Source of the DNA: Ailanthus altissimus
Taxonomy: Eukaryota; Streptophyta; Magnoliopsida; Sapindales; Simaroubaceae
Reading direction: 5' to 3'
Assembly (NCBI GenBank): GCA_946807835.1
Contig: OX327683.1
Location: 1,555,001-1,619,000, forward strand
DNA: 64,000 nt
Below are positions 1 to 10,276 of the stretch, one piece after another. Positions within the stretch are counted from its first letter, which is position 1, and each line of letters starts with the position of its first letter. The position numbers and the translations under genes are program-made. Below the pieces are notes generated by a model. It searched no databases. It saw only the letters and a program-made list of their open reading frames with translations, and had not been told where the DNA came from.

Positions 1-540
1 CGCTGACGCGGTGACTATTTGGCACTGGGGCGCCAGATGTGACTTCAATAGGTCGTTTTTCTTATTTCGATCACTATTCTAGAGCTGGGGCGATAATTCT
101 CGTGGCGCTGGACTCATATTCTTTAAATTTCGTTCAAGTCCCTATAAATAACAATAATGCACATAAATAGCTATCTATTCTCATAAAATAATAAAATATC
201 AATAATAAAAACATGAGAAAATATATAATAATTTTGCTCTTATCAGGTAGATCGACCAAAAAATGAATAAATTAGGATTTCAAAAGTGTATTTTTATACT
301 AAGAGGCTAATTTTTGGTATTTATGAATTTATCCCCAAAACTTTCAAAGTATTATAATTAGGTCCCTAAAATAAATCTAAAGTCTTGCAAATAAATGCAA
401 TACTAATAGTATGTCCTTAACCTATACAAACACTACTAATAACAATACATAAATCAAGTATCACCCACATACAAATAAAATATGTATATAAATACTTATT
501 CTTATCGATTATGAATACTCATTACTACAAAAGGTGTCAA
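1..540. other. Intergenic edge, possible cut-off retroelement end
   Basis: No coding sequence is recognisable. The first 130 bases are richer in G+C and repeat the word ggcgc/gggcg several times (ggcactggggcgccag, agctggggcgata, gtggcgctgga). This texture is common in plant LTR retrotransposons, so the left edge may cut through one. The remainder is AT-rich DNA with no feature I can name. Confidence 0.3.
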
Positions 541-1162
541 GATCATTCATTTCAAAGTGTTAGTGAAAAAAGTCCTTGAAAGTAAAAATACTAATAAGAT
601 CATCACCCCGTGATTATCATGTCATTAACATAAAGAAGCAGTAGAACACAACCACATTCTGTTCTACGGGTGAAGAAGGATGAGTCATAAGGGCAGGACT
701 AAAAATCATGTTGAAGATCAGTACAACTAAATTTTATAAACCAGACACGAAAAGCTTATTTAAGACCAAATAAAGCTTGACGAAGTTTGCAGATCTTGTC
801 TGGGGGATATGGATAACTAAGATGAGGCTTTATATAGGCTTCTTTAGAAAGATCGCCATTAAGAAAGATATTTTTCACATCCATCTAAAATAATATCCAA
901 CCATAAACTGCAATAACAACTAACAAACTTCAAACAGAAGTAAGACGATCACCGGGGGTAAAGATTTCTTCATAATCAATTATATATTCTTGAGTAAAAC
1001 TTTTACAACAAGACGAGCTTTATATCGCTTAATGGATGCATCAAACTTAATCTTGATCTTGTACACTTATTTGTAATTAATGGCAATTTTATTAGGGAGA
1101 AGAGTAATAAAACTCTAAGTATGTGATTTCTTAAGAGCTTTAATCACTCTCTGCCACTACTG
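540..1162 (-). mobile_element. Ty1/copia reverse transcriptase relic
   Basis: Reading the minus strand from about 1162 downward gives a decayed copia reverse transcriptase. In order there are a WQ..I.ALKKSHT block, VYKIKIKFD, SIKRYKARLVVK, DYEEIFTPGDRLTSV, MDVKNIFLNGDLSKE, KICKLRQALFGLK and finally LLLYVNDMIITG near 604-640. These are the conserved copia blocks in the correct order. The catalytic YVDD appears as YVND, and several stops and frameshifts interrupt the reading frame, so it cannot make an active enzyme. It lies head to head with a plus-strand copia protease/integrase fragment, which indicates a rearranged or twice-inserted element. Copia identity is secure. The exact ends are not. 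Confidence 0.85.
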
Positions 1163-1164
1163 CT

Positions 1165-1930
1165 GCTTAAGATACTGTCAGTTCTTCTTTCAACTTAACT
1201 AATGATCTTGAATCCTTACTCCGCCAACCTCTGTTAAACTTTGGTAATCCTTTCATTACTACTTCCTTCATTCTTTTGGGTAATTCTTGTTATTTTAATT
1301 TTGTATGTTGCAATCATATGGCTTCTGATTCCACTGTTTTCTCCTCTAAATCAATTATTTCTTATTTATCTTCTATTCAAACTACTATTAGATCTTGCAT
1401 GAATGTTAGTCATATTGGTCAGATGTCTTGCTTCAATTTTTCATTATCCAATACTTTTCTTATATTTAAACTCACATTAAATCTTCTATATGTTGGTCAA
1501 ATTTGTGAACTTGATCTTAACATTTTATTTACTGCCTCTGAGTATTGTGTGTAGGATCCGAAGACAGGTCGGACACTTGGAATAAGCTGTAAAGTAGATT
1601 GTCTATATGAGCTCATCTCTTTACATTTACCATCATCATCTCCTTCATGCATTGCATCTACTTTTTCAGTATTATCACTACATCTCTAGCATTCTTGTTT
1701 AGGTCATGCCTCAATTAGTTGTATCCATTATCTAGTATCACGTGGTTGATTAAGAATTAATTCTAGTAATAAAGATAACCATTTGATTTGTCCTTTAGTA
1801 AAACAACCAATTTTGTCTGTCAATAATAGTACTACTATTTCTCATGGTCCTTTTAATCTTATTCACTCTAATATTTAGATTCTATCTTCTAATGTCACTA
1901 TAGGAGGATCTCGATATTTTCTTCAGCAAA
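1165..1930 (+). mobile_element. Ty1/copia protease to integrase-start relic
   Basis: The plus strand carries a degraded copia polyprotein segment upstream of the integrase core. An open stretch at 1276-1554 contains CCNHMASDSTVFSS (the region following the protease active site) and VSHIGQMSCFNFSLSNTF, then LTLNLLYVGQICELDLNI, the usual pre-integrase block. It continues, with stops, as KTGRTLGIGCKVDCLYEL, then a GAG-pre-integrase block ending CPLVKQP...NNSTTISHGPFNLIHS, then TIGGSRYF, where the integrase core would begin. Homology stops near 1930. No LTR is visible on either side. The element is dead and truncated. With the minus-strand reverse transcriptase at 540-1162 it forms an inverted pair. 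Confidence 0.85.
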
Positions 1931-2027
1931 ACCTAAAGGAACATCTATTTTGCTTGATCACTAGACATGCTAAGAGACATCTAATTTATCAAAGCGGCAA
2001 GCTAATGCGCCATTGCCTTCTGTAGAG

Positions 2028-2429
2028 AGTCTAATGCCCTCACTACTTTATCCATTTTTTGATCGGTAGATGTCAGGTAAAGAAAGCTCAGTTTGACCTA
2101 CTTAACGGGGCCAACGATATGAAGGGCTTGAGATGGCAAGGGCTTTCCTAATGAATCTTTCTCATTTGGATCCACCATGTTGAGTTACTTGATGATCTCT
2201 TGATTAAGATCCATCATATTGAGTAAACCGAAAAGCTTCACTCCTCTTTTAGTGAATACTGAATTATATTCAGCCATCTTATCAAGTTCAGTTGTGCACA
2301 TAGGGGTTAAATCAACTTGGTGAAAGAAGATGATGGTGTAGGTATCACTGATGAAGTCATGGAGCTTAAACTTTCCCTAATTGGTTTCTAGTTCCATCTC
2401 CAATGGTAAGGCCTAGGATTCTCCATCAT
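2028..2429 (-). pseudogene. 1-Cys peroxiredoxin processed pseudogene
   Basis: Minus-strand translation from about 2429 gives recognisable 1-Cys peroxiredoxin (Prx6/PER1 family) sequence. GLTIGDG, then after a frameshift LETN, a stop, GKFKLHDFISDTYTIIF, the peroxidatic-cysteine block DLTPMCTTELDKMAEY, FTKRGVKLFGL, EIIK, a stop, LNMVDPNEKDS, LPSQALHIVGP, a stop, VKLSFLYL and MDKVVRALDS. About 35 residues normally found between the GLxxDDVQ region and the REIIK region are missing. No intron interrupts the parts present, whereas plant 1-Cys peroxiredoxin genes normally have introns, so it is best read as a retroposed copy. At least three in-frame stops and one frameshift show it is dead. Similarity ends after RALDS, next to the copia relic, so any poly(A) tail has been lost. 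Confidence 0.8.
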
Positions 2430-2449
2430 AAACAGAAAGCACTTTTTGA

Positions 2450-3190
2450 GAGAAGTTGTTTGCTTTCTCTATTTTTTTAATTTCTTGTCTTGCGAATAGT
2501 TAGCATTTTATTTAGAGAATTTTGAATTTGATTAAGAGAAATGGATTGAAATTGTTCAATATTTAAAAGTATTTTGGATTTTTTTTTATGAGATGTGAGG
2601 AGGAAATGAAAATTAAAAATTGGGGTTGGAGGAATGAAAATTATTTTAAATTATAAATTAAAATACTTAGAGGTACAAAAGTACCTTCTTATCCTTAAAA
2701 TGTAACTATTTAACAGAATTTTTCTAATTGTAAGAATTAACGTGGTATATATTAAAATATAATAGACTAAGTTTGTATATATTCATAAAGTTAGAGACTA
2801 AAATTGCATTTTTTCGTCTTTTTTTATTGATAAGTAGAGATGTTTTAATAGTTCCCGTTCAAACACGGTCACATTGGAGAGAGATCGACATTTACTACTT
2901 CATTGCTTGAGAAGACTTCGAATTTTTGCTACACTCTATTTTATTTCAGTTTAGATATCTACTCTAATATAAAAATTGATCTACTTTATAAAATTGAAAA
3001 AAGAAAAAAAATTTACATTTACTCCATTTAGAGGCAGAAGTGGAACTAGATTTACTACTATATAAAAGGAGGCCAAAGTGCATTAGTTGAAAATTTGTGT
3101 GGATTAAAATATAATATTATGGGAATGCTTAAATTAAAATTTTAAGGGGGAAGCAAAGATCGTATACACTAAAAGGTTGAAATAGAAAAA
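2450..3190. other. AT-rich intergenic DNA
   Basis: There is no coding similarity on either strand. The stretch is AT-rich with homopolymer runs and multiple stops in all frames. I see nothing specific in it. Confidence 0.5.
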
Positions 3191-3194
3191 AAAA

Positions 3195-3870
3195 GTATCC
3201 AGAAACTTTTTTAAAACAAAATTTTAATTTAGCCATAAAATAAATTTATTAGCTATATACCTGATTTTTGTACCATTTTACCCTTGAAGCATTTTTGTAT
3301 CTCTCTTCTACAAATTCTTTAAAATTTTGATCCAAAACATACTTTGAAATTAGTTAAAATAAATAATTTGGAGTTGAATAGGTTGAAAATTAGTAAATTA
3401 ACTAAAAATGACTAGAAAACTGTAGAAAAAAAATGTAAAATTTGACAAAAGCATCGAAGAAAAAGGCTGAGGTCGACAGGGCCTCATACACAAGGCGTAT
3501 CGCAAGGCCTCACTCTCTCCACGCCCTATACCTCGGCAAGGTGCAATGAATTCTGGCTCTTTCCACTATTTTTTTTCTCGATTTTATTATTTTTATCATT
3601 TTCGTATCTTTTTTTGTACATTAATGCACAAAATTACTTGTTCTTAATCTATAGAGTATTTTTTTAAAAATCTATTTAAACAACAACAACATTTTTTTAT
3701 TTTGTAGCTCAAATTACACATTTTTTAGTTATATTATTTATAAAGACAATTTCATCTATTCATTGTCTTCTTGGTTAATAAAGATATGCCAAATAATTTT
3801 TTACTATAAAAGTTTATAATATTTTAAAAGTGGTTATTTCTAGACATTTTCCAAAAAATTTACCTAAGTT
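3195..3870 (-). repeat. Dispersed repeat X, copy 1 (inverted relative to copy 2)
   Basis: The reverse complement of this segment aligns along its whole length with 35070-35790 on the plus strand. Shared landmarks in the same order are agaaataaccacttttaaaa, ttttatagtaaaaaattatt, ttaatgtacaaaaaaa, a GC-rich patch with two cggag/ccgag-type words, ggccct.tcgacctcag, and a tail containing aagagagatacaaaaatgctt. The pair shares about 700 bp at a visibly diverged but unmistakable level. No long open frame, terminal inverted repeat or LTR is apparent, so the class is unknown. A non-autonomous element or a piece of a larger retroelement is possible. Confidence 0.75.
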
Positions 3871-4939
3871 CGTCCTTGACTCCAATATTTGTGAAGAATT
3901 GAATTCCTATCGCATTCTCGTAGACTTTGAAATTTCATAAAATTATCATTCTTTTAAAAGAGAAGTTTATAAAAGAGATATCCAAATTCAAAAACTTAAC
4001 ATTACTTGGAGAGAGGTATTTACCACCGAACTACCTCTATCATCATGAAAAATAATAAAGTTATTTAAATATTTATGCATAAATATTATTTTCCTTTGTA
4101 ATATATTTATATATATAATATAAAAGAAAACTTTTATTAATAGAATAAATTTATATAAAAATTGGTATATTTTCAGCTACATTTATCTGTTTACATCATA
4201 ATTAGATCTATTGATTTAATTTTATTAATGCACAACAGAAATTTTGGTGCATGAGGTCTACACAAAAAATATCACCTATGTATATGCACATATTTAGAGC
4301 ATTCTACCTTGAACTCTTGCTCGTCATTTGCTTTAATAATTGAGATTTTCAATCAAGATTATACCAGGTAAATTATAAGAAATTATGACACAAATAATTA
4401 ACTACTATAATAAGTGAATTATAAGTGGACTTATTCTATCTTGTTATAGAATAGATATGTATTTTAAAATAAAATTCACAACTCTAAAAATGATTAAGAT
4501 TAGTAAATCGCCTATTTTAGATATAAAACTAAGTGGCACAACATAAAAAAAATATAAAATGTAAAATAAATATTAAATTAAAATAAATTATAAATATTAA
4601 ATTATATTTATTAAAATAAAATATAAATAAGCAAATAACAAAATCACTGTTAAAAATAAATGCCCTTTTTTTAATTTAATGATAGAGTTTATTTTTTAAT
4701 TATCACACATCACTACAAAAAATCAAATGTGATGATAAAAAAAAGAGGGGCATAAATCTACGATAATATTACAATTTGATAAATTTATAAAATTATAATT
4801 TTCTATCAAAGTTTAAATACTTTTATCATGTCACCGATGAATACTCATAATCGAAACATTATTAATATGCGTGCATCATAAGCAAGACTTTTAACCTATA
4901 GTTTCTTTTTATCTTTTATGAAATTTAGAGAGAAAAAGA

Positions 4940-4941
<2 letters not shown>

Positions 4942-4979
<38 letters not shown>
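4942..4979. repeat. (TA)n microsatellite
   Basis: An uninterrupted run of about 19 TA dinucleotides. Runs of this kind recur in the window near 42150, 46713, 52737 and 56453. Confidence 0.95.
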
Positions 4980-4982
<3 letters not shown>

Positions 4983-5828
4983 GGCCGGTCGCTCCCTTCA
5001 GTCGACTAAACAATGATGGATTATTATTATGACTTATTGACATATTGCATATGTGGTCCGGTTTCTAATATTCCCTCACATGTATTTAGAAAGACTTTAG
5101 GGACCAGAGTAAATTGAATAAATCGAAGTCTTATTATTGACCAATTTTAAAATTATATATATAAATATATGAATACCCACTTGCATGGCTTTGGACGTAT
5201 ACATTAATACATTATCAATATACATATAATATATGGTTGAAATATTAAATACATTAGACTAAATATTTATTTTTCTAGGCTTTTTCACGTGGCATGGACC
5301 ATGCATATTGGATGCAAATAACTAAATTTCAACTTTTATATAATAACTCGTTGACATTTTGCATTTCTGTTAATTTTTTTTAAAAAAACCTATTGACCAC
5401 TGACTATAAAATAATAATAACAATTATTATTATTTTCTTATTTTACCAAAAATGGAATGAACTGGACTTCACTCAAATTGAAAATATTTCAACATCGGCG
5501 TCAGCAGAACATACGTAAGGAAATTCAAAATTATTTGAATTGATTATTAATGTGTGTTGGGTTTCCGATTCTTTGGTAAACTTTTGTATGATTTGTTTGA
5601 CCCAATTTATATGCAACTCGTGACGCGCTTATTTGTGTCGAAGGTCGGAATATGTAACTGCTCAAACATCCATTAAATTCCGAGGCCATTAATTTCTGCA
5701 AGCTTCAATGCACCTTCTTCTTCCTTTATTACTTTTTCTTTTTTCTTTTTGTTTTTGCTGTGTAAAGTCAACTAAAAGTTGGTGAAATAGGTTAGGTGTG
5801 ATTTGCAATTCTTTGCTTGTTGAGAGAG

Positions 5829-5934
5829 AAAAATAATGTCAAATATTTTAAATTGTATCTCAAAAAATTAATTATTAAATAAATATTAAGTGATAAAATT
5901 ATATAATTTTTAATATTTAAAATATTTGGCATTA
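5829..5934. mobile_element. Small palindromic MITE-like element
   Basis: The two ends are inverted copies: taatgtcaaatattttaaat on the left and atttaaaatatttggcatta on the right, enclosing about 65 bp of AT-rich DNA. The size and structure fit a miniature inverted-repeat element. No target-site duplication was established. Confidence 0.5.
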
Positions 5935-6184
5935 CTTTAAAAAAAAATATAAAGACTTTAATATATATCTGACAATTATGTTTGATTATGAATTTGAGAT
6001 AGATACCAATAAAGAGTTAATAAGAAGTTTAATACATAAATGTCAATAAAGAATGAATAAAATGTAGAATCGAAAATAAAGAAGGGCTTAGAAACACAAA
6101 AAAATTCATACAGGTCTGAATGTCTTAGCATTAGAAGACTAAACGCCCCTGCATCGATGACTATCATTTATTATGTAATTGTTG

Positions 6185-6300
6185 ACTTTTTAATTTTTTT
6201 TAATATAATAATTATATATTATCAATCAACAATGAACACATCAAATATCACATTAATTTAAATACAAATTATATATCCTAATTATGTAAGCATAGAAAGA
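6185..6300. mobile_element. Partial MITE, family A
   Basis: One half of the family A element, carrying the diagnostic string of tataataattatat, caacaatgaacacatcaaat and acaaattatatatccta followed by attatgtaagcat. The same half occurs near 62700-62830 and in the complete copies at 8925, 24258 and 26265. Confidence 0.55.
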
Positions 6301-6920
6301 AATAATTCAATGGATTATAAATTTACTATATAGTAAACAATATTATCATGTGATGTTATTTGATTAATCTAAAAAATTTATATTATATACGATATGCTAT
6401 AAAATCCTGCCTAATATCCAATTGTTCATCGTGAGCTACATTGGGCGCTTAAAAAAAAGACTTCATATAATCAAAAGCTTTATTGAAAGGGAAAATAAAG
6501 TAAAAGAAGAATACTAATTTGTGGAAAAAATTATATTACCAATGTTAAATTATGGGAAGGCACTAATGCCATTTTTTAGTGAACAAAAGGAATAGCAATT
6601 AATTTATTTTTTCCAAATTTAAGAATAAAACTTACAAATAAAATTATTTTTATTCTTTTATATCCAAATGTTATTATAAAACACAATTGTAAGCATTTTT
6701 GCATATAATTAACTTTATGTGTATATTATTGTCTAAATTCAATCTCTATAAAATCCTTTATTTTGGTTCTAAATTCACATATCTTTGCTAAATGTGTGAA
6801 GAGATTTGGATTTCATTATGTGTATGCAAATTTCTTAATTTTACTAATAGATATAGCTATGTTTAAGTGTAAACACTGGAATTGAATTATAATTAAAAAA
6901 TTAACCTAAAATAATCTATT

Positions 6921-7800
6921 ATATTTCATTTTAGGTTAAGCAATTTACAAAATCATCGTTGAACAATACATCTTTTTTATAAACTACTATTACACTTTAG
7001 TTGATGTAAGATTCATGTAACAAAATAAAAGGTTTTATTCAGCTCCCATTTACTTTAAAAAATTAGAGAATAAATCTAATTGCCCTTAATTGAAAAAAGA
7101 ATATTATTTTGTTATACATTACCATCGAAATAGAGTAAAACAGTTACTTTAATTTTTTATTTTAAAAAAAAAATCTCATATAAATGAGAGCGAAAAAAAG
7201 ACTTTTAATTTAGATGAGTAAGACTAAATATCCCAAATTTTTATCATTTCAAAAGTGATGTGTCAAATAAATATTTGATAATAAAATAGTATAAATTTCA
7301 AAATCATTTATTACACTCAATGTTTACTTAATACATCACTTTTAAAATCTAATTTTAAATAAAAATTTAACATGTTTAACATTACTCTTTAAATATATAT
7401 ATTCAATAATAAATAATTATCTATTAAAATGTGTCGAGTGATGATTTTGCAAACCTAAAATAAACAAGAAAAATTGAAGTAATGCTCCTTCCAATATAAA
7501 ATTTGTATCCAAACTAACATATTGAATGATGTAAAATTTATTAATAACCTATACGTCATTATATTATTAATAGAACAACAAAATCAACAATTGCTTGTTT
7601 GAAATACAAAATTTTATATCCTAACTTTATAAGTGTAACAATACTGGCATAATAATAATACTACAATTAATGTATGATTTTTGTTGCACTAATCAACAAA
7701 TCTAGATTATAAATCATCTTCATTCATTTTTGAAACCTCACTGAATGATTAAAGTTAAAAACTAAGAAGGATTATGCAACACTGAACTTCAAACAACCAT
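6921..7800. repeat. Segmental duplicate, copy A of the VTT-gene 3' flank
   Basis: This segment matches 9320-10175 in the same orientation. Shared landmarks are the gtctacaaaatcat / tttacaaaatcatc block, gatgattttgcaaac, aaataaacaagaaaaattga, caacaaaatcaacaattgct, tttatatcctaa, and the tail catcttcattcatttt...gaac ttcaaa. The last block lies just downstream of the stop codon of the VTT gene in copy B. Copy A carries about 400 bp of extra DNA at 7025-7430, including a MITE, and copy B has its own insertions. The duplication is old and diverged. Confidence 0.7.
7235..7390. mobile_element. MITE, family B, inserted in the duplicate
   Basis: An inverted-repeat element with aaaagtgatgtgtcaaata on the left and ttaatacatcactttt on the right. 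It shares the word aaagtgatgtgt, the attatttattaca core and the overall length with the element at 41706-41858. It is absent from the sister copy at 9320-10175, so it inserted after the duplication or was lost there. Confidence 0.5.
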
Positions 7801-7825
7801 ATCATTACTTGTAAATTTAATTTTA

Positions 7826-8370
7826 AGGAAAATTACCAATCTTGTAAATTTTTATAATCACTACTTACTCCTCTATTTTTATTTTTAATAATTCGATGTC
7901 TCCTCGCTCTTCTTTTGTTTACTTTTTTTTTTTTTTAAGAAAATCATCTCTTACTCTCTTAATGTTGGATATTTTTATCAAATTTTCAGATTTTTTTAAT
8001 AAATACCAATATTCTTTTTTTAGTACCATTTTTTTTCTAAAAGTAATCAATTAAGATAATCGTATTCTTTTTTTTTAATATTACAACAATCTATTAATAT
8101 TTACAATTAAAAATCTATTGAGATATACAATAATGACATCCGTTAAATCGTAACCTACAAATCAAGACTAAAAAAGGTTAAATCTAAAATAATCGTAGTT
8201 ATTGAAAAATAAGAGGGTAACTAACGCATTTCCTTTTTCCAATAATCCGTTACCACGTTAGCCCTATTAGTAACTACTTTTCTCTTAAAAAGAAAGTGTA
8301 AAGAGGGAACGAGATGTTAAAACAAATGCCAAGGACTAATTAACTATTATAAAAATTTACAGGGAATCAA
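7826..8370. mobile_element. Foldback-type element with long inverted ends
   Basis: The left end (cttgtaaatttttataat, followed by cgatgtctcctcgctcttc) is an inverted, diverged copy of the right end (attataaaaatttacag, preceded by gagggaacgagatgttaaa). The inverted arms are about 80 bp and enclose AT-rich DNA without a gene. Non-autonomous DNA transposon is the simplest reading. Confidence 0.45.
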
Positions 8371-8924
8371 CATTTTTTTTTTTCAATTTTAAATAGCTTT
8401 TGACTATAAGTCTACAAATTAGTTTTAAGTATGACAAAAAGTGAGATTTTATCCATATACAAAAAACTTTAAATCTCTATTTTTTTTTATAAAAAAAAAC
8501 ATTTTTCAATTGGGAGCTAAAATTACTCCTCTAAATTTTTCATCAAATGCTATTTTTGAAAAAAAAAATTAATAAATAAAAGAAGAATACTAATTGGAAA
8601 TAAAATTTTGGTAGTTCGGCATAGATGTTTTTTTAACCCAAAAAGAGTATTTTGAACCCTATAAACCTCTTCTTTCATAAGAGGCCAGAGGGTGAGTTGC
8701 CACCAACTACTAGCTAATAAGGTCAAATCTATATAAATTTAAAGTTGGAATTATTTTTCACCCCAAATATTAGTGAAGCTCACTTTACACATTAGGCAAA
8801 ATGAGCTTCAATTATAACTAAGGCTTGAAAGTGCAATAGTAAGTATCTTAATTTCAACCTAAGCTATTTGATCAAGTAAACCATAAGAAGAAAAATATAA
8901 GAGCGGTTATCACAATAATGTTAT
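8371..8924. other. Intergenic DNA
   Basis: I see no gene, RNA or repeat I can identify. The patch at 8610-8880 is less AT-rich than its surroundings but has stops in every frame. Confidence 0.45.
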
Positions 8925-9120
8925 GTACATAATTGGGATATAAAATTTGTATTCTAGTTGCTGCAGCATTTGATGTGTCTATTGTTGATTAAAATTGTAT
9001 AATTACTACATTAATAAATAAACAGTTAACAACTATCTAATAAGTGGTAATCACTGATTGAGGATATATTAATTAGGATACAAACTTTGTATCGTATGTA
9101 AGTGTAGCACTACACAAGGT
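8925..9120. mobile_element. MITE, family A, complete copy
   Basis: An element of about 200 bp with inverted ends. The left end reads ataatgttatgtacataatt then gggatataaaatttgta. The right end reads aggatacaaactttgtat then cgtatgtaagtgtagca, its inverted counterpart. Internally it has tgatgtgtctattgttgatt and a run resembling attacattaata. The same layout recurs at 24258-24462 and 26265-26475. Confidence 0.65.
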
Positions 9121-9129
9121 TATGATACT

Positions 9130-9316
9130 AAATAATACTATAGTTTCTCACAACTTATTTTCATCCCAAGTGATGTGGCATGCATTAATGAGATAGTGAG
9201 CAAATATAATTTACTATTTTGATTTGCAAAAATTTATTATCCAATTAATACATGCTGCATCACTTGAGATGAAAAGAAGTTAGAACTTGAGTTGAGAGGT
9301 GTAGTACTATTCTGTC
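9130..9316. mobile_element. Palindromic MITE with ~50 bp inverted arms
   Basis: The left arm ttttcatcccaagtgatgtg / gcatgcattaatg is matched by the inverted right arm cattaatacatgctgcatca-type sequence and acttgagatgaaaag. The similarity extends outward to aataatactata on the left and the inverse of tagtactattc on the right. It is directly adjacent to the family A element and to duplicate copy B. Confidence 0.6.
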
Positions 9317-9319
9317 ATA

Positions 9320-10175
9320 TTTCAACTTAAGGTAAAACAGTCTACAAAATCATTACTAAACAATATATCTTTCTTGTAAACTACTTAGACTTAGTTAATG
9401 TAAGATCCAATGTAACAAGTTCCCAATGATGATTTTGCAAACTATTATACCTAGTTAAAATAAACAAGAAAAATTGAAGTAATGCTACACCCACAAAATG
9501 TACTTTGTATCCAAACTAATGTGTCAAATAATGTGAAATCCATTGATAGCTGCTACTTAATTATACATTCTTAATAAAAAAAACAACAAAATCAACAATT
9601 GCTTCAGATATAGTAGTTATTAATAAATGACAACATTATTTGAAATACACACTTTATATCCTAATTTTATAAGTGTAACTATTATATTCACATAATAATA
9701 ACACTACAATCACAAAATTAGAACCCAAAGTTTGCATTCAAGTGTTGTATCACCTATAAGTGACTACTTGTGTAAGGCAATTGTTATTTTATCATGTCAT
9801 TATTAGTGTATGATTTTGTTGCACATATCAACAAATGCCATGTCATATGCCACTTCAGTTGAAATACAAACCATTTTTAGTCTAGGCACAAACAGGAGTA
9901 TGTGAAATGAAAACAAAAATAAATAAACCAATAAAATAAAAACACACTAAAACTATTTAACCTTATGCTTGAAAAATGGTTTCTAAAGAAATAACAATTG
10001 AATCATGTGCCATACTTATATTTGAAATGTTTTTAAAGAAATATTTAATTTTGTTTTCTACAAAAATAGAAAACATCTTCATTCATTTTCCAAACCATTG
10101 TGAATGGTTATAAAGTAAAAACTGAAAAAGAGTATCCACCATCCAACCCTGAACTTCAAAGAAACACAACATCCA
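9320..10175. repeat. Segmental duplicate, copy B (VTT-gene 3' flank)
   Basis: The partner of 6921-7800. Its right end, roughly 10075-10175, falls 100-200 bp beyond the stop codon of the minus-strand VTT gene, probably within or next to its 3' UTR, so this copy is the one attached to the gene. It contains a family A-like inverted-repeat segment near 9475-9715 that is also present in copy A, which means that element was there before the duplication. Confidence 0.65.
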
Positions 10176-10276
10176 AGCAAGATGAACATTACATTGGAAA
10201 TGACTAATTCTGAGATGCCAAATCTTGACTGAGAAATGTAAATTCGTAATACTAATAAAAGAAAAGAAATTAAATG

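Larger units (their letters stand above)
3871..6920. other. Gene-free AT-rich interval with MITE pieces
   Basis: No exon-like sequence is found. The region from about 5000 to 5720 is less simple and carries promoter-like words such as a G-box (cacgtgg near 5286), but no gene follows it in this window. A TA microsatellite and two small inverted-repeat elements are listed separately. Confidence 0.5.

Noticed and set aside
4711..4745. cactacaaaaaatcaaat, resembling a CACTA transposon terminus.
   Set aside because: No matching inverted terminus (ttttttgtagtg) or transposase was found, so it may be chance.
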